Both the position numbers and the translations under genes were made by a program. A DNA stretch of 64,000 nt from Flavivirga spongiicola (lineage in GTDB: Bacteria > Bacteroidota > Bacteroidia > Flavobacteriales > Flavobacteriaceae): positions 2,081,001 through 2,145,000 of the forward strand of contig NZ_JAUOEO010000001.1 of assembly GCF_030540825.1 (NCBI RefSeq), written 5' to 3'. Below, piece after piece: positions 18,162 through 26,947 of the stretch (positions are counted from its first letter, which is position 1; each line of letters begins with the position of its first letter). The notes below the pieces were generated by a model that was not told where the DNA came from, searched no databases, and worked only from the letters and a program-made list of their open reading frames with translations.

Positions 18162-19013
18162 ATGAAAAATAACGCTCCTTATTTAATTGTAAAAGATCAT
18201 TCTGTTTCAAGCGAAACATTTAAATTAATTCAAAATAATGAATATGGTTTTCTAGAAACAATACCGCAACCATCTTCAGAAAAATTACCAGATTATTATA
18301 AAAGTGAAGATTATATTTCACATACAGATACACGACGAAATCTATTTGAAAAAGTATATCATTTTATTAGAAAGATCTCTTTAAAAAAGAAACTAAAATT
18401 AATTAATTCCTTTTCTTTAAAAGATAAAAATCTTTTAGATGTTGGATGTGGCACAGGTGATTTTTTACAAACTGCAAAACAAAATAATTGGACGGTTTCT
18501 GGAATTGAACCTGATGAAAAAGCTAGAGAAATTTCTAATAGAAAAACTAATAATTCTGTTTTTAAAATTGAACAACTTTTAAAATTTGAATCAGCAAGTT
18601 TTGATGTTATTACACTTTGGCATGTACTGGAACATTTACCAAATTTAGAAGATCATATTACTGTTTTTAAAAAATTATTAAAACCCAATGGCACTTTAAT
18701 AATTGCTGTTCCAAATTATAAAAGTTACGATGCAAAATATTATAAAGAATTTTGGGCCGCTTACGATGTTCCAAGACATCTTTGGCATTTTAATAAAAGG
18801 TCCATTTCTAAATTAGCTTTGAAAGTTTCTATGGAAGTCATAAAAATAAAACCCATGCTTTTCGATGCATTTTATGTAAGCTTACTTTCTGAAAAATATA
18901 AGCATGGAAAAATGAATCCAATCAAAGGATTTTGGATTGGGTTACTTTCAAATTTAAAAGCTATCAAGTCAAAAGAAGGCTCTTCTTTAATTTATATCAT
19001 TAAAAATAGCTAA
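18162..19013 (+). CDS. Class I SAM-dependent methyltransferase
   Basis: A 283-residue cytosolic protein. Motif I is NLLDVGCGTGDFLQTA (near residue 88), with the acidic motif II in SGIEPD, motif post-II DVITLWHVLEHLPN and GTLIIAVPNYKSYDAKYY after it, all typical of Methyltransf_11/23 proteins that often modify sugars, quinones or lipids. I use ATG 18162; an in-frame TTG lies 21 bp upstream. It follows mnmG after the second parS-like site. Substrate unknown. Confidence 0.88.
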   Translation: MKNNAPYLIVKDHSVSSETFKLIQNNEYGFLETIPQPSSEKLPDYYKSEDYISHTDTRRNLFEKVYHFIRKISLKKKLKLINSFSLKDKNLLDVGCGTGDFLQTAKQNNWTVSGIEPDEKAREISNRKTNNSVFKIEQLLKFESASFDVITLWHVLEHLPNLEDHITVFKKLLKPNGTLIIAVPNYKSYDAKYYKEFWAAYDVPRHLWHFNKRSISKLALKVSMEVIKIKPMLFDAFYVSLLSEKYKHGKMNPIKGFWIGLLSNLKAIKSKEGSSLIYIIKNS

Positions 19014-19210
19014 AATCCATTTTAAGAAACCTTATTTATTTTTCATTATAACAAATAACCAAATACAAGTCAGATTATTTAAACCCTCTTAAATCGCTTT
19101 AAAAGGCTTGATTTATAATAGATATTAACTATTTATACTATAAAATACCATAAAGTTTCGTTATATGTTAAATTCAATACAGAATTCATTTAAATATTGA
19201 GTTACTTTAT

Positions 19211-19218
19211 TATTTTTG
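19211..19218 (+). promoter_or_regulatory. -7 box for the OmpH-like gene
   Basis: TATTTTTG matches TAnnTTTG and lies 22 bp before the ATG at 19241. The 19014-19210 spacer is otherwise AT-rich and featureless. Confidence 0.5.
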
Positions 19219-19240
19219 TTCGGATTTAAAAAACAATAAA

Positions 19241-19756
19241 ATGAAAAATATACTTTATGTATTATTAGTAACCTTAGTTTTTACTTCTTGTCAAAAAGAA
19301 AAAAAAATTGGATTTATAGACAACGGTGTTGTAATAAATGATTATCAAGAAAAAAAAGATTTAGAAGCTAAATTTCAAATAAAGGAAGAAGCTTTTAGAA
19401 AAAAATTCGATAGCATTGATCAAGTATTCAAATTAGAAGTACAACAGTTTCAAAATAGTGCTAAAAAAATGTCACAATCTAAAGCTCAAGAAAAATATCA
19501 AGAACTTGGCCAAAAGCAACAATTTCTAGAGCAACAAAAACAAGTAGAAGCACAACAGTTCCAAAAAGCTTTTCAAACTCAAATAGATACAGTTATTGTA
19601 AAAGTGAAAGACTTTGTGAAAGACTATGGAAAGAAAAATGGTTACACCTACATATTAGGAACCAGTGACGCTGCGGCCAATGTTTTGTATGGTACCGATG
19701 AAAACGATTTAACAAAAACTATTTTAGATGCTTTGAATGAAGCTTATAAAAAATAG
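19241..19756 (+). CDS. OmpH/Skp-family periplasmic chaperone-like lipoprotein
   Basis: A 171-residue protein with a lipoprotein signal (MKNILYVLLVTLVFTSCQ, Cys17). Skp/OmpH proteins are trimeric periplasmic chaperones for outer-membrane proteins. Seen here are the short N-terminal strand (KIGFIDNGVVINDY), two long Gln/Lys/Ala-rich helices (about 38-125) forming the coiled-coil arms, and the C-terminal strand segment GYTYILGTSDAAANVLYG. Lipidation is a common Bacteroidota variation. Confidence 0.88.
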   Translation: MKNILYVLLVTLVFTSCQKEKKIGFIDNGVVINDYQEKKDLEAKFQIKEEAFRKKFDSIDQVFKLEVQQFQNSAKKMSQSKAQEKYQELGQKQQFLEQQKQVEAQQFQKAFQTQIDTVIVKVKDFVKDYGKKNGYTYILGTSDAAANVLYGTDENDLTKTILDALNEAYKK

Positions 19757-19781
19757 ATAAATAGAAATCAATAAATGAATT

Positions 19782-19810
19782 AAATCCTGGCTGCGGCTGG
19801 GATTTTTTGT
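19782..19810 (+). terminator. Intrinsic terminator after the OmpH-like gene
   Basis: AAATCC (19782-19787) pairs with GGATTT (19800-19805) around a GC-rich loop, followed by a T run. The hairpin is 26 bp after the stop codon. Confidence 0.8.
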
Positions 19811-19961
19811 TTTTAAAAGAGTCCTAACATGTAACTCTTAAAAAATACGTTTCAGATCAATTGTTTCTGAATCTAATACAAATTATAAATATTCATTTCA
19901 ATCAATTCAATTATTATATAAATAATAAATTAATAAGTAGGATTTTTCTTATTTTATAAAT

Positions 19962-21434
19962 TTATTCAATTACTAATTTTTTAGTAGCTTTTCCTTGATC
20001 TGTTACTACTTCAATATAATAAAGTCCTTTGGATAAATTCGAAGTATCTATAACTTCAATATTTATAGAATCTATAAATTGACCTAAATTATTATAAATA
20101 TTAACTTTTTCTAACATTAGACCTTGGCGCAAATTTATTGTTGTTTTATTTATAGTTGGATTTGGAGATATACTAAACCTAGGTAAAACAAAAGTATTTG
20201 AAGATAATACAGCAGCGCTTAAGTCATAAACACGTACATGACCAGAGTCTTCTCCATTATTATCATTACCGTAAGCGCCAATAGCTACAATTGTACCATC
20301 GGAAGATAGAGATAGGCCAGAACCTGATGAATCTCCAGCTGCTTCACCATCAATATCTTCTCCTATCTGAGTCCAAACCCCAGATAAATTCTTATAAATT
20401 CGTACATGACCAGAGCCCTCGCCATTACCATCATTAGGTACAGCATTAATAGCTACAATAGAACCATTAGATGATAAAGAAACTCTAGAACCTGATAAAT
20501 CTCCAGCTGCTTCACCATCAATATCTTCTCCTATCTGAGTCCAAACCCCAGATAAATTCTTATAAATTCGTACATGACCAGAGCCTTCGCCATTACCATC
20601 ATTACTAAAAGCACCAATAGCTACAACAGAACCATCAGAAGAGAGAGATACGCTAAAACCTGATTGATCTCCAGTTGCTTCTCCATCAATATCATCTCCT
20701 ATCTGAGTCCATACCCCAGATAGATTCTCATAAATTCGTACATGACCTGAATCAATACCAATACCATCATTAAATATAGCACCCATAGCAACTTTAGAGC
20801 CATCAGATGACAGAGATATACTCCACCCCAAATAATCACTAACTGTTTCCCCATTAATATCATCGCCTATCTGAGTCCAAACTCCAGATAAGTTCTCATA
20901 AATTCGCACATGACCAGAAAAAATACCATTATCATCATTAAGAGGCGCACCAATGGCTACAATAGAACCATCAGAAGAGAGAGAAACACTAAAACCTGAT
21001 AAATCACCAGCTCTTTCCCCATCAATATCGTTACCTACCTGAGTCCAAACCCCAGATAAATTCTCATAAATTCGTACATGGCCAGAACTTCCGCCATTCC
21101 CGCTATTATAAGGCGCACCAATTGCCACGACAGATCCATCAGAAGAAAGGGAAACGCTAAAACCAGATTGAACTCCCGCTACTTCACCATCAATATCATC
21201 TCCTATCTGAGTCCAAACCCCAGATAGATTCTCATAAATTCGTACATGACCTGAATCAATACCATTACCTTTATTATCGATAGCACCAATAGCTACGATA
21301 GAGCCATTTGACGAAAGAGAAACATTGTAACCAGACTGGTCTTTAGCTGCTTCACCATCAATATCATTTCCTATTTGAACTTGACAAAAACTAAGAAAAG
21401 GGATCATTAAAATTATAAGTAGGCACTGTTTCAT
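19962..21434 (-). CDS. Secreted seven-repeat (beta-propeller-like) protein with T9SS sorting domain
   Basis: A 490-residue protein with a Sec signal peptide (MKQCLLIILMIPFLSFCQ). It contains seven tandem 56-residue repeats built on QIGDDIDGEAAGDxSGxxVSLSSDGSxVAIGA and SGHVRIYENLSGVWT, a likely seven-bladed propeller similar to FG-GAP/integrin-like blades. The last about 75 residues (SPNPTINKTTINLRQ, then VNIYNNLGQFI and GLYYIEV) form a Type A C-terminal signal for the Type IX secretion system, so it is exported to the cell surface. The repeats are also very similar in DNA, so copy number may vary between strains. Confidence 0.88.
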   Translation of the reverse strand: MKQCLLIILMIPFLSFCQVQIGNDIDGEAAKDQSGYNVSLSSNGSIVAIGAIDNKGNGIDSGHVRIYENLSGVWTQIGDDIDGEVAGVQSGFSVSLSSDGSVVAIGAPYNSGNGGSSGHVRIYENLSGVWTQVGNDIDGERAGDLSGFSVSLSSDGSIVAIGAPLNDDNGIFSGHVRIYENLSGVWTQIGDDINGETVSDYLGWSISLSSDGSKVAMGAIFNDGIGIDSGHVRIYENLSGVWTQIGDDIDGEATGDQSGFSVSLSSDGSVVAIGAFSNDGNGEGSGHVRIYKNLSGVWTQIGEDIDGEAAGDLSGSRVSLSSNGSIVAINAVPNDGNGEGSGHVRIYKNLSGVWTQIGEDIDGEAAGDSSGSGLSLSSDGTIVAIGAYGNDNNGEDSGHVRVYDLSAAVLSSNTFVLPRFSISPNPTINKTTINLRQGLMLEKVNIYNNLGQFIDSINIEVIDTSNLSKGLYYIEVVTDQGKATKKLVIE

Positions 21435-21482
21435 AATATAAATAAGTTAAGATTTAGAGTACAAAAGTAAATAATTTGAGAG

Positions 21483-22160
21483 TTATCCACATTATATAGT
21501 ATAATACTATTTTCTTTTTAAAATTTAAAAAAACAATGGTGGTTATTATAGTGTGTTAATATCTAGGATAACTTTTTTGAATTTTATTTTGATAATAATT
21601 AATTTACGTTCTATTAATACTTAATTAACAATTGAATTTATTTTAATAGGTTCATCTTTAACGATTTTAAATTTTATATGCACACTTGTTAACAACTAAA
21701 ATTAACAACTTTTTGTAACAACTATATTTCATTTTCTTGTTCACATCTACAATTTTTAGTCTAATAACATTGCTAAAAAAAATGAATTAAATTTTAGGTA
21801 ATGTCATCTTACTTTTTGATTGGAAAAATAAATGGAATAACAATATTTTTCTTTTAGAAAGTAATGAACACTTATTAACAAGTAATGAATATAATAACAC
21901 ACATTGTTAACTATTATTTTCCGTTTAAAATTATCGAATATAGTATAAAGTATGATTATAATTATATATATAAAATCCTTATAGTTAGATAGTTTTGTTT
22001 TAATATGCGTTTAGACTGTCTGAAAAATTCTGTTTACCAACTAGTTACAATCAAGTCTATATTCTTGGTTCTAATAGCGAAGCGATCTTATGTCTTTTAC
22101 ATGACATTAATGATTTTTAATATATAGTTAGTACCTTTATACTTTATAAAAAAAAGATAA
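21483..22160. other. Possible replication origin region (AT-rich spacer)
   Basis: This 730-bp gene-free AT-rich spacer has an exact DnaA box TTATCCACA at 21483-21491, near-boxes ATATGCACA (21676-21684) and TTATTAACA (21872-21880), and three copies of TAACAACT at 21690, 21703 and 21716, spaced exactly 13 bp apart like a DNA-unwinding element. mnmG with two parS-like sites lies 3-5 kb to the left and rnpA 7 kb to the right. The origin call is inference; one perfect DnaA box alone is weak evidence. Confidence 0.3.
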
Positions 22161-22167
22161 TAAGATC

Positions 22168-22602
22168 ATGACAATTTCTATAGGAAACGACCACGCAGGA
22201 ACGGATTATAAATTTGCAATTAAACAATATTTAGAAGATAAAGGTTATACTGTTAATAACTATGGAACCGATGCGAATGATAGTGTAGATTATCCAGATT
22301 TTGTACACCCAGTGGCACAAGATGTAGAAAATAAAAAAGTAGATTTTGGTATTTTAATATGTGGTAGTGCTAATGGTGTTGCCATGACTGCTAATAAGTA
22401 TCAACAAGTGCGTGCCGGTTTATGTTGGACTAAAGAAATTGTTGAGCTTATTAGACAACACAATAATGCAAATGTTTTATGTATTCCTGCACGTTATACA
22501 GCCATTCCACAAGCTTTACAAATGGTAGAGACATTTTTAAATACAGATTTTGAAGGCGGTAGACATCAGAATAGAATAGATAAAATTCCGTTATCTTGTT
22601 AA
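22168..22602 (+). CDS. rpiB: Ribose-5-phosphate isomerase B
   Basis: A 144-residue cytosolic enzyme interconverting ribulose 5-phosphate and ribose 5-phosphate in the pentose phosphate pathway. The GNDHAG start (residues 6-11) and the active-site loop GILICGSANGVAMTANK, with the catalytic Cys at about 69, are typical of RpiB/LacAB proteins. Length matches the family. It is the first gene after the AT-rich spacer. Confidence 0.95.
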   Translation: MTISIGNDHAGTDYKFAIKQYLEDKGYTVNNYGTDANDSVDYPDFVHPVAQDVENKKVDFGILICGSANGVAMTANKYQQVRAGLCWTKEIVELIRQHNNANVLCIPARYTAIPQALQMVETFLNTDFEGGRHQNRIDKIPLSC

Positions 22603-22762
22603 TACCAATCAAAATATATAAAAACACATATAAATAGTTTCTTTTTTGCTATAATTTCGTTAAAAATAGAAACCGTAACTAAGGCTATGCTTTAGATTTT
22701 TGCCTTATTATAACTAAAAATAATTCAATTTCTTTATGCATTATTATATATTTAAATTGGTA
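22603..22762. repeat. Imperfect long palindrome upstream of the CDF gene
   Basis: Arms at 22603-22620 (TACCAATCAAAATATATA) and 22745-22762 (TATATATTTAAATTGGTA) match at 16 of 18 positions when inverted and frame 124 AT-rich bases. The right arm ends 3 bp before the CDF start codon. It looks like a small non-coding mobile repeat; a related TAATACCAATTGTATATATC half lies near 32390. Confidence 0.5.
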
Positions 22763-22765
22763 TAA

Positions 22766-23683
22766 ATGGGTCATTCACATTCTCATAATCATTCACATGC
22801 TCATAACGACCTAAAAGGACGTAATCTTTTTATATCTATTTTATTAAATATCCTTATTACTGTTGCGCAAGTAATAGGTGGTATCGTTTCTGGTAGTCTG
22901 GCACTGTTAAGTGATGCATTACATAATTTTAGCGATGTACTTTCTTTGGTTGTAAGTTATATAGCTAATAAATTATCAAAAAAAAAGGCTTCAATTCATA
23001 GAACATTTGGATACAAACGTGCAGAAATTTTAGCAGCATTTATAAATGCATCTACGTTAATAATTGTTGCAGTATTATTAATAATTGAGGCTATAAAAAG
23101 ATTTCAAAATCCAGAAGAAATAGAATCTAATTTAGTTATTTGGTTATCTCTTTTAGGGATTATAGCTAATGGCTTTAGTGTGCTTTTATTAAAAAGAGAT
23201 TCTGAAGCTAATATGAATATGAAAAGCGCTTATTTACATTTATTAACAGATATGATGGCTAGTATTGCTGTACTTATAGGAGGTCTGTTAATGAAATATT
23301 ACCAATTGTATTGGGTAGATAGTGTATTAACATTTGCTATAGCACTTTATTTAATCTGGATGGGTTTCGATTTATTAAAAAGCTCTACAAAGGTTTTAAT
23401 GTTATTTACTCCAGATGATATTCCTATAAAACAAATAGTTAATGAAATAAATGCTTTTGAAAGTATTAAAAATGTACACCACGTTCATGTTTGGCAATTA
23501 AACGAAGAAGAAATTCATTTAGAAGCACATATAGATTTTAATGAAGATATTACCTTATCACAGTTTGATACTATTTTACACGAAATAGAAAATTTAGTGT
23601 TTAATAAATACGATATTAATCACGTGAACATTCAACCAGAATTTGGTAAAGATGATGTTAAAGATGTGATTGTACAAGACTAG
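22766..23683 (+). CDS. Cation diffusion facilitator (zinc-type) transporter
   Basis: A 305-residue inner-membrane protein that exports Zn2+ or similar ions in exchange for protons. It has a His-rich N-terminus (MGHSHSHNHSHAHND), about six membrane helices, the metal-site motifs DALHNFSD in helix 2 and HLLTD in helix 5, and a C-terminal cytosolic domain with HHVHVWQLNEEEIHLEAHI. This is the CzcD/ZitB pattern. It stands alone after rpiB, separated by the palindromic repeat that reaches its start codon. Confidence 0.93.
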   Translation: MGHSHSHNHSHAHNDLKGRNLFISILLNILITVAQVIGGIVSGSLALLSDALHNFSDVLSLVVSYIANKLSKKKASIHRTFGYKRAEILAAFINASTLIIVAVLLIIEAIKRFQNPEEIESNLVIWLSLLGIIANGFSVLLLKRDSEANMNMKSAYLHLLTDMMASIAVLIGGLLMKYYQLYWVDSVLTFAIALYLIWMGFDLLKSSTKVLMLFTPDDIPIKQIVNEINAFESIKNVHHVHVWQLNEEEIHLEAHIDFNEDITLSQFDTILHEIENLVFNKYDINHVNIQPEFGKDDVKDVIVQD

Positions 23684-23690
23684 TAATTAA

Positions 23691-23785
23691 TGTCATTCAG
23701 AGCATAGCGAAGAATCTTTTTATACTTAAAGTTAAAATAAAAAAGTTATAGATTCATCAGCCGTACCTCTTTCTAAATGACATAG
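23691..23785. repeat. Dispersed palindromic element (family D), copy 3
   Basis: The left side has TGTCATTCAGAGCATAGCGA then AGAATCT, and the right side AGATTCATCAGCCGTACCTC with CTAAATGACAT, an imperfect inverted match. It separates the CDF and acetyltransferase genes. Confidence 0.65.
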
Positions 23786-23832
23786 CTCCTCTTTTTATTA
23801 AAAAAAAGTAAGTTAAATTGATCCTACAAAAT

Positions 23833-24285
23833 ATGTTAAAAATACAAGTAAAAACTTTTGAAGAATTAACTAAACAAGAATTGTATAGTTTATTACAATT
23901 ACGAAGTGAAGTCTTTGTAGTTGAGCAAGATTGCGTCTATCAGGATATAGATGGAAAAGATCAAAAAGCGTTACACGTTTTAGGTTTTAAAGAAGATAAA
24001 CTGGTAGCTTATACGCGTATTTTTAAACCAGGAGATTATTTTAAAGAACCTAGTATTGGCAGAGTCGTGGTAATTAAAAGCGAAAGGGCTTATAAATATG
24101 GTTACGATATCATGAAAGCATCTATTAAAGCCATTACAGAGCACTTTAATCCATCATTAGTAAAAATATCAGCACAAGTCTATTTAACTAAATTTTACAC
24201 TAATCTGGGCTTTACAGCTATAGGTGAGGAATATTTAGAAGATGATATTCCACATATAGCCATGATTAAAGAATTAACGCTTTAA
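23833..24285 (+). CDS. ElaA-like GNAT acetyltransferase
   Basis: A 150-residue cytosolic protein. The ElaA-type start (LYSLLQLRSEVFVVEQDCVYQDIDGKD) and the acetyl-CoA-binding strand IGRVVVIKSERAYKYGYDIM are typical of this GNAT subgroup, whose substrate is unknown. I use ATG 23833 rather than the TTG 15 bp upstream. Its 3' end overlaps the convergent leucine-rich-repeat gene by 12 bp. Confidence 0.88.
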   Translation: MLKIQVKTFEELTKQELYSLLQLRSEVFVVEQDCVYQDIDGKDQKALHVLGFKEDKLVAYTRIFKPGDYFKEPSIGRVVVIKSERAYKYGYDIMKASIKAITEHFNPSLVKISAQVYLTKFYTNLGFTAIGEEYLEDDIPHIAMIKELTL

Positions 24286-25725
24286 AGCAAAATGTCCTCT
24301 AATAACTTCACCCGAGTTAAGAGTGACTACGTACCAATAATCATCAGTATTTAAAGGATTCCCATTAAAAGTACCATTCCAGCCTTGAGAATTTGGAGTT
24401 AAAGATTTTAAAAGTTTTCCATACTTATCGAAAATATGTGTCATTTTTACTGAATTATTACTATCGAAAACTTGCCAGAAATCATGACGACCATCGTTGT
24501 TTGGTGTGAAATATTTTGGGATGTAATAGTCGTCTTCAATAATTAATATACTAAAACTAGACTCGTTGCTATCGCAAGCAGTTTCATTATAAATATAAAT
24601 GGTTTGTGAGTTTGTAATAGTATCTCCGGTATTATACTGAATACCATTGCCACCAGATTGCTCAAAGTAATTCCCATTTATTAGAGCTGGTAAAGTATAA
24701 GAAATATTTGTTACAACATTATCAAGCGTATCTACATTAACAAAATTACTGCAATCGTTTTGAGATGCTATGTAATTAGAAAAAGAAACAGGTTCCCAGG
24801 TTGAATGATTTCCAGAAGGGTTATCAACAACAACACAATTTAAATCAGGATTAGCTCTAAAATCCATGGCAGTAATATTCCCATTATTACCATTTCTAAG
24901 ATTCAATCTACATAAATTATTGTTACTACAATCTAATTGCGTGACATTAGAATTATTAGAAATATCTAATTCTGTTAATTCATTAAATGCACAATTTAAA
25001 TTGATGAGTTGAGTATTTATTGAAACGTCTAAACTAGTTATTTGATTATTTTCACAAGTAAAGAAAGTCAAACTTGGATTATTAGAAAGGTTAAGATTGC
25101 TTAAAAGATTATTGCCACATTGAAATCTACTTAATGTATTATTTTGAGACACATCCAAAGATGCTATTTGGTTGTTTTCACATACCAAAACGTTTAAACT
25201 AGGATTTTGAATGACATCTAAATTTGTAAGTAGATTATTTTCGCATCTTAATGAAATCAAACTAGGATTTTGAGTGACATCCAGACTGGTTATTTGGTTA
25301 AAATCACACCATAAAATTATTAAGTTTGGATTTTGAGTGATATCTAAATTAGATAGTTGATTATTACCGCAAAATAACTGAGTTAACGATGTGTTTTGTG
25401 TTAGATCTAAACTTGTTAGATTGTTGGACTGACAAGTAAACGTTTCTAATGCAGAAAAAGCTTCAATACCAGTAAGGTCTAATATACCCAAGCCATCAAC
25501 ATCTAGATCTATAACACCATTTATATTTGTAGTAGGGACATTATCGTCTAGAGGTCCGATATCATAACCTAAATCTATTAATCTTTGTTCAAAATTATCG
25601 TCTGGAACATATGTTTGAGAAATACCAATACAACTTAGTAATGCAAACACTAAACTGCACAAGTATTTTTTAATCGATAAAAATTCCTTGAGGTTTTGTC
25701 TTGTAGTTTTCGTTGAAATTGTCAT
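24274..25725 (-). CDS. Secreted leucine-rich-repeat protein with T9SS type B sorting domain
   Basis: About 483 residues from the ATG at 25725. A hydrophobic signal segment (YLCSLVFALLSCIGISQ) is followed by about ten 21-residue leucine-rich repeats of the form LDVSQNxxLxxLxCxNNQIT, and the last about 90 residues (YIPKYFTPNNDGRHDFW, then IFDKYGKLL) form the gliding-motility-type (type B) C-terminal sorting domain. It should be exported by Type IX secretion. The frame is open to 25881, overlapping the OmpA gene, but that stretch contains a family D repeat piece (GTCATTCCCG), so I prefer the internal start. Confidence 0.85.
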   Translation of the reverse strand: MTISTKTTRQNLKEFLSIKKYLCSLVFALLSCIGISQTYVPDDNFEQRLIDLGYDIGPLDDNVPTTNINGVIDLDVDGLGILDLTGIEAFSALETFTCQSNNLTSLDLTQNTSLTQLFCGNNQLSNLDITQNPNLIILWCDFNQITSLDVTQNPSLISLRCENNLLTNLDVIQNPSLNVLVCENNQIASLDVSQNNTLSRFQCGNNLLSNLNLSNNPSLTFFTCENNQITSLDVSINTQLINLNCAFNELTELDISNNSNVTQLDCSNNNLCRLNLRNGNNGNITAMDFRANPDLNCVVVDNPSGNHSTWEPVSFSNYIASQNDCSNFVNVDTLDNVVTNISYTLPALINGNYFEQSGGNGIQYNTGDTITNSQTIYIYNETACDSNESSFSILIIEDDYYIPKYFTPNNDGRHDFWQVFDSNNSVKMTHIFDKYGKLLKSLTPNSQGWNGTFNGNPLNTDDYWYVVTLNSGEVIRGHFALKR

Positions 25726-25867
25726 TCCCGCCTTTCGGCTCCGCTCAAGATAAATTTCAAAAGAAATCTGAATAAAAGAATTTCTTTTTTTGACCTTTTG
25801 ATCAAAATGAAACCAGCGAAATACCTCTATAGCTATGTTTCGAGGAGAATTGGTTTCAAGAAATTCT

Positions 25868-26716
25868 TTATTCACCCACATAGGTTATTAAAATTTCTAC
25901 ACGTCTGTCAAATTTTGGATCACCGCCAAGCGGAAATTTTCGACGCATTCCTAAATGACGCATTCGCCTTTTATCGACACCCTTTTTTGCAAGATAATCA
26001 TAAACGTATTTTGCTCGGGCTTCAGATAAGTTGCGTTTTTTGGTCTTTCTATCTACAGCGTCTCTACTGTATTGTGTACAACATACATGGCCTTGTATGG
26101 TGAAATAAATATCTTCACGTTCTACAAGAGCTTTAGCAATAGCTTCTAGTGTTTTTTTAGACCCATATGTTACCGTACTATAACCAGTTTTAAATAAAAT
26201 ATTTTTAAAAACTATTTTATCACCTACTTTAAGGTCTCCTTTTATTAATTCGGGTGTGTTTTTCTTTTTAACAACCTTTACAACAGGCTTTTTTTCAACA
26301 GGTTTAGGTTTTATTGGTGTTACTATAATTTCTACTTTTCGGTTTAAGCCTCTTATTTTTAGTATGTTTTTTTCTTCAACAATTTTTAATAAAATTTCAC
26401 CTTTTCCATCAACATTTGTAATTAATTCATCGCTAATTTCATTACTGGAAAAAATAGCTTTTATAGCATCAGCGCGCTGTTGGGATAGTTTTAAGTTATA
26501 AGTATCGGCACCAATGTCATCACAAAACCCAAATATAGAAATGGCTTCAATGTCTACATCTGTTAAGGTTGAAATAAAGAGAAGTAAGCGATTTTCTTCT
26601 GTTGGCGGGAGATTGTATTTATCTGTATCAAAGTAAACTTCGTGAGTCAATTCTTTTTGAGAGAATGCAAATACAGCGTTTAGCGTTATTAATATAAATA
26701 CCAATAATTTATTCAT
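25868..26716 (-). CDS. OmpA-family peptidoglycan-binding protein
   Basis: A 282-residue protein with a Sec signal peptide (MNKLLVFILITLNAVFAFSQ). Two OmpA-like domains are visible: one at about residues 27-135 (VYFDTDKYNLPPTEENRLL, ISIFGFCDDIGADTYNLKLSQQRAD) and a second at about 165-280 (IVFKNILFKTGYSTVTYGSKKTLEAI, then LSEARAKYVYDYLAKKGVDKRRM). It probably tethers outer membrane to cell wall. Tandem OmpA domains without a transmembrane barrel are unusual for the classic OmpA layout. Confidence 0.85.
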   Translation of the reverse strand: MNKLLVFILITLNAVFAFSQKELTHEVYFDTDKYNLPPTEENRLLLFISTLTDVDIEAISIFGFCDDIGADTYNLKLSQQRADAIKAIFSSNEISDELITNVDGKGEILLKIVEEKNILKIRGLNRKVEIIVTPIKPKPVEKKPVVKVVKKKNTPELIKGDLKVGDKIVFKNILFKTGYSTVTYGSKKTLEAIAKALVEREDIYFTIQGHVCCTQYSRDAVDRKTKKRNLSEARAKYVYDYLAKKGVDKRRMRHLGMRRKFPLGGDPKFDRRVEILITYVGE

Positions 26717-26773
26717 AGTAGGGTAATAGAACAGGTATAAATATACTGTTTTTTAATTTTTTTTGATATAGAA

Positions 26774-26927
26774 CTCATATCGACTTTTTCTATTTCCTAA
26801 AAAACGGCTAAAATTCGCCCATATTTTGTTACTTTTTTTGTGCTTAGCGATGCTATGCCCTTCAAAAAGTATCTCATCTAAACAAATTTTATCTCATTTT
26901 CGGTTAAAAATAAAAAGTCGATATGAG
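26774..26927. repeat. Long inverted repeat (16-bp perfect arms)
   Basis: CTCATATCGACTTTTT (26774-26789) and AAAAAGTCGATATGAG (26912-26927) are perfect inverted arms around 122 bp containing TTAGCGATGCTATGCCCTTC. It lies between the OmpA and S41 peptidase genes and looks like a small non-autonomous element rather than a simple terminator. Confidence 0.65.
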
Positions 26928-26947
26928 CCCATAGAAATAAGCAAATC

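Noticed and set aside
25726..25881. Extended N-terminus of the T9SS leucine-rich-repeat protein
   Set aside because: Would put about 52 non-signal residues before the signal peptide, overlaps the OmpA gene and contains a family D repeat piece.
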